Shown in pieces: positions 1 through 5,046 of a stretch of DNA of 5,046 nucleotides. Below the pieces are notes generated by a model that saw nothing but the letters and a program-made list of their open reading frames with translations, was not told the DNA's origin and searched no databases. Source of the DNA: Acidobacteriota bacterium (GTDB taxonomy: Bacteria; Acidobacteriota; UBA6911; RPQK01; JADFOI01); contig JAUXKG010000226.1 in assembly GCA_030624355.1 (NCBI GenBank), positions 1-5,046 of the forward strand, in the 5' to 3' direction. Each line of letters begins with the position of its first letter. Position 1 is the first letter of the stretch. The translations under genes were made by a program, and so were the position numbers.

Positions 1-3
1 AAC

Positions 4-94
4 TCGTCTATCGACATTCGTCAATCGGCACTAGTTAATCGGCACTCGTCAATCGACATTCGTCACTCGACGCTCGTCACTCGACACTCGTTAG
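4..94. repeat. Degenerate tandem heptamer array, 13 copies (14-bp higher-order period)
   Basis: Thirteen consecutive 7-bp units run without gaps, nearly all starting TCG: for example TCGTCTA (4-10), TCGACAT (11-17), TCGTCAA (18-24), TCGGCAC (25-31), a diverged TAGTTAA (32-38), TCGGCAC (39-45), and so on to TCGTTAG (88-94). The fourth base alternates strictly between T and a purine, so the real period is 14 bp, of the form TCGTCAN-TCGRCAN. Adjacent units can fold as GTC-N4-GAC mini-hairpins; the best is CGTC-ACTC-GACG at 61-72. The array ends one base before the nadX stop codon (96-98), so a nadX transcript reading onward would carry it. It may extend left of the window. Function is unknown. 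Similar short heptanucleotide arrays are known between genes in several phyla, but I cannot match this unit to a named family. Confidence 0.85.
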
Positions 95-95
95 C

Positions 96-938
96 TTAGG
101 TTCCTAATCTGATGGGGCCCAGCATCTTTTTCAACAGCGCACAAACCGACAGGGCTGCCAGGTAGCTGGTCCTCGGATTGGATGGATCAGGAACATTTTC
201 GGTGCGAGTGGTGACTTCTCCGAAATCACCCACGACCTTTATTTCATGGGAATTTCGGGTGTATTCGGGCGAGGTGATGATTCGCACCGTAGTCTTGTCA
301 GGACCCAATCCGGCCAGGCTCAACAAAGCCGATACGTTGATGTTTTTGGGAAAACCCTTCACCGCCTCACGCGCCGATCCCTGAAAGACCACCCGTTCCT
401 CTTGAAGATCGTTCAGTGAAATGTTGTTTTCGACCAGGTAGGGTGCGCCGGCCAAGCCCTTGGGCGGCTTGCGTGTGGTGATCTGGACGCTCTCGATGTT
501 GGCTACAGCTGCCGCGTGGACACAGTCGATGCCGGCGATGGCTCCGCTGGGCACGTAGATGCGGCCCTTGCCGGAGCCGGCCTGCTCCCAGAGGCTCTCT
601 TTGTCCAGCAGCCCGCCGACACTCATAATGATGACATCCTTGCCTGCCCTCTGGCAGGCCTCGGCAATCTCTGCCGACACTGCGGGAGAAGCGGCTTCGA
701 TTACCAGATCCACGCTGGAAATCAAGTCCTGAAACGAGGTGCAGAGCTGGCAGCCAGGCTCTTGAAGCGACTGGAGCAGATCCCTCGCACTTGTCTCCAC
801 CACATCGAAGAGTGCAGTAAGAGAAGCCTGTTGCTTCAGTTCCGACTGGATGAAGCGAGCCACTCTCCCCCCGATGGCTCCGCAGCCGATCAGGCCGATG
901 GTCTTAAACTCTGGATTCGTTTCGCTATTTTGGTCCAT
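96..938 (-). CDS. nadX: L-aspartate dehydrogenase (NadX family, COG1712)
   Basis: This gene encodes a 280-residue cytoplasmic NAD(P)-dependent aspartate dehydrogenase, which interconverts L-aspartate and iminosuccinate/oxaloacetate plus ammonia. In some bacteria and archaea it replaces NadB in making the NAD precursor. The N-terminal Rossmann fold starts with GLIGCGAIGGRVA (residues 15-27, GxGxxG at 18-23). Family blocks follow: MSVGGLLD (105-112), IYVPSGAIAGIDCVHAA (127-143), TTRKPPKGL (154-162), FPKNINVSALLSLAGLGPDK (196-215), NSHEI (229-233, with His231 at the known catalytic position) and NPRTSYLAAL (254-263). No key block is missing, so it should be active. The ATG is preceded by GAGGTG (947-952) with 8-nt spacing. 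It lies on the same strand as the DASS transporter but is separated from it by a molybdenum-hydroxylase remnant, whose reading frame overlaps its start by 14 nt. No nadA or nadC is visible, so a catabolic role is as likely as NAD synthesis. Confidence 0.93.
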   Translation of the reverse strand: MDQNSETNPEFKTIGLIGCGAIGGRVARFIQSELKQQASLTALFDVVETSARDLLQSLQEPGCQLCTSFQDLISSVDLVIEAASPAVSAEIAEACQRAGKDVIIMSVGGLLDKESLWEQAGSGKGRIYVPSGAIAGIDCVHAAAVANIESVQITTRKPPKGLAGAPYLVENNISLNDLQEERVVFQGSAREAVKGFPKNINVSALLSLAGLGPDKTTVRIITSPEYTRNSHEIKVVGDFGEVTTRTENVPDPSNPRTSYLAALSVCALLKKMLGPIRLGT

Positions 939-1182
939 GATGGTTGCACCTCGTTTGTGAGCGCATGCTCAAACTCCTATCCCTCATCCCGCTCCTATTT
1001 CGCACTCTGAACACAGCCTTGACCCCGGAGAGCTGCAGGGCCGTTTCGCTTTCGATCGATCCAAACGTGGCGTGGAAATAGGGACTGCGCACGAAAGCCA
1101 CATGCAGCATTCCGGGGAGCTGGACATCATCCAGATAGCAGCCCTTCCCAGCCAGGATTCGTCTGTCCGTCTCACGTACCAT
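925..1182 (-). pseudogene. 5' remnant of a molybdenum hydroxylase large subunit (CoxL/XdhA/aldehyde oxidoreductase family)
   Basis: The frame reads MVRETDRRILAGKGCYLDD, then VQLPGMLHVAFVRSPYFHA and SIESETALQLSGVKAVF. This is the characteristic N-terminus of the xanthine dehydrogenase / CO dehydrogenase / aldehyde oxidoreductase molybdopterin subunit, start of the a/b hammerhead domain. Family proteins are about 750-800 residues; here similarity stops at about residue 58 (position 1009). A further 27 codons of unrelated, Arg/Ser-rich sequence run to a TAG at 925-927. The start is chosen as ATG at 1180-1182, with AAAAGG (1188-1193) five bases upstream; an in-frame GTG at 1186-1188 is less likely. 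No MoCo-binding region, medium (FAD) subunit or 2Fe-2S subunit is present in the window. The intact translation signals suggest recent loss by deletion. An expressed 85-residue peptide is possible but could not be a catalytic subunit. Confidence 0.75.
953..974 (-). promoter_or_regulatory. Inverted repeat in the nadX leader
   Basis: TGAGC (958-962) pairs with GCTCA (967-971) around a GCAT loop. After a two-base bulge on one side, the pairing continues for three more pairs, GTT (953-955) with AAC (972-974). The structure ends directly beside the nadX Shine-Dalgarno sequence (947-952). It could be an operator half-site pair or an RNA hairpin affecting nadX translation. It lies in the part of the leader that no longer resembles the molybdenum-hydroxylase gene. 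The stem is short, so chance is a real alternative. Confidence 0.3.
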
Positions 1183-1299
1183 GACCACCTTTTACCACAA
1201 CATTGAAGCGGAGGGGACGGCGGGAAGAAGAAAGGGGAAAGGAACAGACTGTCTCTCAGGGGAAGAGAACTCATCAACGACGATTCAGCCGTCTCCCCG

Positions 1300-2799
1300 C
1301 TACAGTATGGGCTCAAACAGCAAACAGATTGTGCCCGTCACCAGGATCATGATGATCTCAATGACGATTCCCACCTTGATCATGTCCTTCAGCTTGATCT
1401 CACCGAATCCGAATGCGGTTGCCGGAGTGGCACCTGCCCAGGGGAAGATGACCCCCATGGCCGTACCGGGAACCATGATGGCGATGGCGGCGGGATTAAA
1501 TCCTATTTGCTCGGCGATCGGAATCAGCATGGCCGTGTAAAGTGCCGTGGCTGCTACCCCCGAGATGAAATTGGTGGAGACCGAGGTGACCAGGCCGGTC
1601 AGGTAGGGCAGGGTGACGGGGCTGATCTGAGCATCTGAAAAGGCCTGAGTCACCAGCTTCATGAAACCGAAGTCTCCCAGGGCGTCCGTTACTCCTACAG
1701 CAGAGCTGATCATCAGCAGGATTTGCCACGGGGCCCTGCCGTTGGCTTCCTTCCAGTTGAGAACAAACTCCCCTTTTCGAAGGTTGGTAGGAAGGGCAAA
1801 AAGCAGAAAGAGGATAATGGGTGGTACCAACCAGATGGACATCACCTCGTCCACCCAGAGCGTAAACACATGCTGTTCTCCCAGAATTTTGGGTAGCAGA
1901 GGCGGAATCGTGAAGAGTCCGGCCATGGTGAGAAAGACTCCCAGCACATATTTTTCACCCAGGCTCATGCCGCCGAGCTTCTGTCGTTCGTTTTGCAAAA
2001 ACTCCTGGCCGCCCGGAATCTCGACGATCTCCGGTTTGAAGAAGAAACGCAGTACAAAATAGTCGGCGATCAACAAACAGACGAAAATGGGCGTTCCGAC
2101 CATCATCCACTGAAACCAGCCTATAGTCCGGGAGGGATCACTGAGGGCCTCCAGCTGCCCCACGGCTACCGCATTGTGAGGCATGCCTGCAATGGTCGTA
2201 ATGCCGCCCGCCACCGCTGCATAGAGAGTTCCGAGGGCAAAAAAGGTTCCCAGCTGGGTCCCACGCTGTCGTTCCCCTTCACCACCGGCAAGGGTGTGTA
2301 TATAGGTTTGAATGGAAAGTCCCAGAGGAAGCATAAGCGCGATTGAAGAGGCATCCGAGACAAACATGGAAACCATGGCGGTGGTGGCCATGTAACAGAA
2401 GAGTAAACGGTGGGTGGTTTTCCCCACTCCGGGAATGCTGAGAAAGAACAGGGCGAAGCGCTTCGCCAAGCCATGCTTCAGGATGGCGAAACCCAGCAGC
2501 TGTGTGCCCAGAATCCAGAAGAAAATTCTCTGGCCATAGAGTGACGAAGTCTCTCGGATCGACAGAGTTTGAGTGAGAGGGAAGATTATCAGTGGAAGGA
2601 GAGAAGTGATGGCCCAGGGGACCGGTTGAAGAACCCACCACATTACCATCCAGACCAGGGTACCCAGGGCCATCTGGGCCTCGTAGGTGAAGCCCTCGAC
2701 TTCGATCGAGCCAACCGCCAGGAGAGCGGCAGGTCCTGCCAATAACTTGAGCACAAAGCCCAAAGCCGCTGCCCCGGTTCCCTGTTCCCTGGTTTCCAT
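1300..2799 (-). CDS. DASS/SLC13 (CitT-type) anion transporter
   Basis: This gene encodes a 499-residue inner-membrane protein of the divalent anion:sodium symporter family, which imports di- or tricarboxylates or related anions such as sulfate. The protein is strongly hydrophobic throughout, with more than ten likely membrane segments. Family landmarks are the first helix-hairpin motif region FVSDASSIALMLPL (146-159), TTIAGMPHNAVA (201-212), the second motif region TNFISGVAATALYTAMLIPI (409-428), and a C-terminal PGTAMGVIFPWAGATPATAFGFGEIKLKDMIKVG (444-477). Both canonical SNT ion-binding triplets are altered, to SDA (148-150) and SGV (413-415). The start is the ATG at 2797-2799, with AGGAG (2807-2811) seven bases upstream; the open frame continues upstream but only as antisense of the next gene. 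Length is normal for the family. Substrate cannot be read from sequence; the nearby nadX makes a C4 dicarboxylate or amino acid attractive, which is inference. Confidence 0.92.
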   Translation of the reverse strand: METREQGTGAAALGFVLKLLAGPAALLAVGSIEVEGFTYEAQMALGTLVWMVMWWVLQPVPWAITSLLPLIIFPLTQTLSIRETSSLYGQRIFFWILGTQLLGFAILKHGLAKRFALFFLSIPGVGKTTHRLLFCYMATTAMVSMFVSDASSIALMLPLGLSIQTYIHTLAGGEGERQRGTQLGTFFALGTLYAAVAGGITTIAGMPHNAVAVGQLEALSDPSRTIGWFQWMMVGTPIFVCLLIADYFVLRFFFKPEIVEIPGGQEFLQNERQKLGGMSLGEKYVLGVFLTMAGLFTIPPLLPKILGEQHVFTLWVDEVMSIWLVPPIILFLLFALPTNLRKGEFVLNWKEANGRAPWQILLMISSAVGVTDALGDFGFMKLVTQAFSDAQISPVTLPYLTGLVTSVSTNFISGVAATALYTAMLIPIAEQIGFNPAAIAIMVPGTAMGVIFPWAGATPATAFGFGEIKLKDMIKVGIVIEIIMILVTGTICLLFEPIL

Positions 2800-2848
2800 G
2801 GCGTTACTCCTATCTTTTCCCGCCCATCGTAAGAACTGGTTTTGGCAT

Positions 2849-2877
2849 TTTATATACAAAGTGGTGACGTTTAGCAA
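2849..2877 (-). promoter_or_regulatory. Predicted promoter for the DASS transporter gene
   Basis: On the minus strand TTGCTA (2872-2877) and TATAAA (2849-2854) are separated by 17 bp, a fair match to a sigma-70-type -35/-10 pair. An alternative -35, TTGACC (2878-2883), has no good -10 at the right distance. Transcription would start near 2842, giving a leader of about 43 nt that contains the AGGAG ribosome site. The AT-rich core also reads TATATA on the plus strand, so a divergent promoter could overlap, but I see no matching plus-strand -35. Confidence 0.38.
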
Positions 2878-2953
2878 GGTCAAGGGAAAAAAGAGACAGT
2901 GTGACTGGTGCGCTGGATGGTGACTGCAAAAAGATTCACATGAAAGGAGCCGT

Positions 2954-4399
2954 GTGCTATATTTCAGCCGTAAGATGTCCAGCAATGACCGCCAAAATTC
3001 TGGGTTAACGCGTCGAACATTTCTGGAGCGTTCTACTCTGGCCGCCGCCTTGATGGCGGCTGGCTCAGCTCCGGCGCGGTCCGCACCTGTGAGCGCGCCT
3101 GCCGTTTCTTCAGCCGACTGGCCCCGCTTTGGATGTGACCTGCGCAATAGTCGCTCCAATCCCGGTGAGTCGGTGATCGGAAGAGACAACGTCAGCCGCT
3201 TGGCTCTGGATTGGACCTTTGCGGCCGGCGCCCCCATTCAGAACTGTCCGGCGGTGGTGGGGGACAGTTTGTACTTTGGATCGTGGGACGGCTACTACTC
3301 CGCGATCCATGCCCAAAGCGGTGAACTCAAGTGGAAGGTGCAGGTGGGAGTTCCCCCCTTTGACAATGGCTTTCACAATATCCGCTCCTCGCCCGAATAT
3401 TCAGAGGGACGCATCTACTTTGGAACAGGGGACGCCAAAGTCCGCTGCCTGGATGCAGAGACGGGCAGAGAAATCTGGCAAATCCTTTTGGATGACGTCC
3501 CCGCCAATGAGCCTCAGATCTCATGCTCGCCCATGATCTACAAAGGAATGGTGTTTATTGGCAGTTCTTCCGGACATGCTCAGATTGCCTGTCTGGACGC
3601 CGAGACTGGCAAGGTGCGCTGGCGGTTTTTCACCGTTCCCAGTTCCCAGAGTGGGGGTGGATCGGTCTGGACTTCACCGGCAATCGATGCCGAGCACGAC
3701 ATTCTCTATAACGTCACGGGAAGCGTGAAGGCATTCATGCCTCCGGGACCCATGCTGTATGCCGAGAGCATAGTGGCTCATGATCTTCATACCGGTCAGC
3801 TACTCTGGTTCGACCAGCCTCGACCTGCCGACACCCACGACTTGGACTTCGGATCTCACCCCATGATTTTCGATGCGGTCAGTCCGCTGCAGAGGGGTGC
3901 GGAGCGTCACTGTGTCGCGGCCGGGAAGAAGGAGGGTTTCTTCTGTTGGGATCGATACACGGGAGAACTCTATTGGAAGGCTACCTTGACCAATGCGAGT
4001 GCCAGTGGGGGGCCTCGAATGAGCAGTACGGCGGTGGCCGACAATCGTGTTTTCGTGGTGTCGAATGCCATGACTCCCAAAGGACCGATGTCAGTGACGG
4101 CCGCTCTGCAGGCCTATACAGGCGAGATCGAGTGGTGGCTTCCCAATTCGTCTACTGTTCGAGCTCCGGTGGCCGTGGCCAACGGGGTCTTCTATCAAGG
4201 TTTGCTGGATGGAGGCCTGGAGGCCCTGGATGTCGATACGGGGCGCCAGTTGTGGAAATATCAGTTGCCCAGCTCTCATCGTGGTGGTTTTGCCATCGCC
4301 AATGGCAGGCTCTACACCAGCAACGGTGAGATAGCGCTGCGGGGCAAGGCCACTACCGATCGGCATTCGATCCATGCATTCTCGGTGAGCGGGGCATGA
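2954..4399 (+). CDS. Tat-exported PQQ-type beta-propeller protein (polyvinyl alcohol dehydrogenase-like)
   Basis: This 481-residue exported protein has a Tat signal, LTRRTFLERSTLAAALMAAG (18-37), with a likely cleavage after the APARSA region. A PVADH-like opening follows (DWPRFGCDLRNSRSNP, 55-70). Seven PQQ-repeat motifs of the form (A/C)xDxxTGxxxW are seen, ending at W127, W175, W223, W285, W341, W394 and W434, with a last half-repeat HAFSVSG (474-480). This fits a seven- to eight-bladed quinoprotein propeller. PVADH-like blocks include GGSVWTSPAID (235-245) and HDLDFGSHP (295-303). There is no CxxCH heme site and no vicinal Cys pair, and the usual GTGN-like motif reads VTGS (254-257). Enzyme activity and PQQ binding are therefore uncertain; a non-catalytic propeller is an alternative. 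The GTG start has AAAGGAG (2943-2949) four bases upstream; ATG at 2975 is possible but lacks a ribosome site. Its stop overlaps the next gene (ATGA). Confidence 0.88.
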   Translation: MLYFSRKMSSNDRQNSGLTRRTFLERSTLAAALMAAGSAPARSAPVSAPAVSSADWPRFGCDLRNSRSNPGESVIGRDNVSRLALDWTFAAGAPIQNCPAVVGDSLYFGSWDGYYSAIHAQSGELKWKVQVGVPPFDNGFHNIRSSPEYSEGRIYFGTGDAKVRCLDAETGREIWQILLDDVPANEPQISCSPMIYKGMVFIGSSSGHAQIACLDAETGKVRWRFFTVPSSQSGGGSVWTSPAIDAEHDILYNVTGSVKAFMPPGPMLYAESIVAHDLHTGQLLWFDQPRPADTHDLDFGSHPMIFDAVSPLQRGAERHCVAAGKKEGFFCWDRYTGELYWKATLTNASASGGPRMSSTAVADNRVFVVSNAMTPKGPMSVTAALQAYTGEIEWWLPNSSTVRAPVAVANGVFYQGLLDGGLEALDVDTGRQLWKYQLPSSHRGGFAIANGRLYTSNGEIALRGKATTDRHSIHAFSVSGA

Positions 4400-4995
4400 A
4401 GAGACAGGGTTTCCAAGGGCAGCGAGTTAACCGGCGGTCTTTTATGCAAGCAGCCGGGATGGGCTCATTGGCCCTGGCGAGTATCGGCCGAGTATTCAGT
4501 CAAACCCCGGAGTTGCCTGAGATCCGTATTCGAAGTAACTACCCTCAAGGTCTTTGGTATTACGATCCGGTAGGTCTCTACTTGAACCCGGGTCAGACGG
4601 TTCGTTGGATCTGTACCAAATTTGGAGCTACGGTGACTGCCTTTCATCCGGACAATGACGACCGGGAGCTGCGGATTCCCGAAGGAGCCCAGCCCTTCGA
4701 CTCGGGCCTGCTGGGAGATGACGTTAACAATACCTTCGAATGGACCTTTGAAGTGGAGGGGACCTATGACTACTTCAGCCGCAACCACGAAGTGTTGGGT
4801 CTGGTCGGCCGGATCGTGGTGGGTCGGCCTGGTGGTCCGGCTGAAAGGCCTCTGGGCTACGGAGGTCGTGAAGGATGGGCACCCATTTTCCCCACTGCCA
4901 GGGAAGTGTTGGAGTTGGTAAGTTCCCAGGAAGTCGTAGAGAAGAAGCTCATCCGTTATCCGACGCGGAAATTCGGGCGGCGCTTCCCCTATTGA
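4396..4995 (+). CDS. Tat-exported cupredoxin-fold protein with degenerate copper site
   Basis: This 199-residue protein starts with a Tat signal, VNRRSFMQAAGMGSLALA (11-28), so it is exported folded. Residues about 43-143 form a plastocyanin/azurin-like domain: DPVGLYLNPGQTVRW (57-71), TVTAFHPDNDDRELRIPEGA (79-98), PFDSGLL (100-106), then FEWTFEVEGTYDYFSRNHEV (114-133) and GLVGRIVVG (135-143). In family members I know, the corresponding blocks read HTVTAYHPD and GTYDYFCxPHExxGMVGRIVV. Here the first ligand His is Ala78, the Cys is Ser128 and the Met is Leu136; only His131 remains, so a normal type 1 copper site is not expected. A charged C-terminal tail of about 56 residues (144-199) is of unknown function. 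The start overlaps the stop of the propeller gene in ATGA, with GGTGAG (4384-4389) six bases upstream, implying translational coupling and probably a shared complex. Confidence 0.85.
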   Translation: MKRQGFQGQRVNRRSFMQAAGMGSLALASIGRVFSQTPELPEIRIRSNYPQGLWYYDPVGLYLNPGQTVRWICTKFGATVTAFHPDNDDRELRIPEGAQPFDSGLLGDDVNNTFEWTFEVEGTYDYFSRNHEVLGLVGRIVVGRPGGPAERPLGYGGREGWAPIFPTAREVLELVSSQEVVEKKLIRYPTRKFGRRFPY

Positions 4996-5046
4996 AGGGC
5001 TTCAGTTCGGCGGTGTCGAAGAATTGAAGGTTACTCCCTCTCTTGA

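Noticed and set aside
4..94. CRISPR array
   Set aside because: Units are 7 or 14 bp in direct contact with no unique spacers, and there are no cas genes nearby; it is a simple tandem repeat.
1222..1244. 23-nt uninterrupted purine tract on the plus strand between transporter and stub
   Set aside because: Short homopurine runs of this length are common in intergenic DNA; there is no mirror symmetry strong enough to argue for a triplex or a functional element.
1259..1298. Possible terminator after the transporter gene (GGGGA/TCCCC outer stem with inner GACG/CGTC)
   Set aside because: The stems are short and interrupted, and no U-rich run follows on the minus strand, so it is not a convincing Rho-independent terminator.
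2940..3008. 22-codon ORF starting ATGAAAGGAG upstream of the propeller gene
   Set aside because: It overlaps the propeller start in another frame, has no ribosome site of its own and no recognisable sequence; the AAAGGAG within it is better explained as the ribosome site of the GTG start at 2954.
2800..3237. Upstream extension of the transporter reading frame to 645 codons
   Set aside because: It is antisense to the start of the propeller gene, shows no transporter-like or other family sequence, and a strong AGGAG ribosome site sits directly before the ATG at 2799.
3946..4329. 127-codon plus-strand open frame inside the propeller gene
   Set aside because: It is an alternative frame of a well-supported gene, without family motifs or a ribosome site; the same applies to the long frames opposite nadX and the transporter.
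4981..5010. Possible terminator around GAAGGGCTTC after the cupredoxin gene
   Set aside because: The stem is only four base pairs with a two-base loop and no T-run follows, so the transcript may continue beyond the window.

Overview
This window looks like chromosomal DNA from a Gram-negative, moderately GC-rich environmental bacterium. Two consecutive secreted proteins carry twin-arginine (Tat) signals of the TRRTFLE / NRRSFMQ type. That style, a PVADH-like propeller and GTG/ATG starts with clear Shine-Dalgarno sites would suit Acidobacteriota or a similar soil or marine phylum. The assignment is a weak inference; there is no rRNA or marker gene to settle it.

Left part, minus strand (read from 2799 down to 96): a 499-residue DASS/SLC13-type anion transporter (1300-2799), then the 5' stub of a molybdenum hydroxylase large-subunit gene (925-1182, family-like only as far as about 1009), then a complete aspartate dehydrogenase, nadX (96-938). 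The stub keeps a good ribosome binding site and start codon but loses all family similarity after about 58 residues, exactly where the leader of nadX begins. This looks like the scar of a deletion or rearrangement. A transporter for dicarboxylate-like anions next to an aspartate dehydrogenase suggests uptake and amino/keto interconversion of C4 compounds, but no NAD-biosynthesis neighbours are present. Beyond the nadX stop, positions 4-94 hold a degenerate tandem heptamer array whose true period is 14 bp.

Right part, plus strand (2954-4995): a divergently transcribed two-gene unit with an ATGA stop/start overlap. The first gene encodes a Tat-exported PQQ-type eight-bladed beta-propeller resembling polyvinyl-alcohol-dehydrogenase-like quinoproteins. 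The second encodes a Tat-exported cupredoxin-fold protein with a C-terminal tail of about 57 residues. The cupredoxin appears to have lost three of its four type 1 copper ligands (His to Ala, Cys to Ser, Met to Leu), and the propeller has a changed GTGN-like cofactor motif and no heme c site. The pair may therefore be a secreted complex that no longer does classical quinoprotein-to-copper electron transfer. This is the most interesting feature of the window.

The 154-bp divergent intergenic region (2800-2953) holds a plausible minus-strand promoter for the transporter and repeated GTGAC elements. The 117 bp between the transporter stop and the stub start (1183-1299) contain only the stub's ribosome binding site, a short purine-rich tract and a weak stem. 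The last 51 bp (4996-5046) show no recognisable gene or strong terminator.
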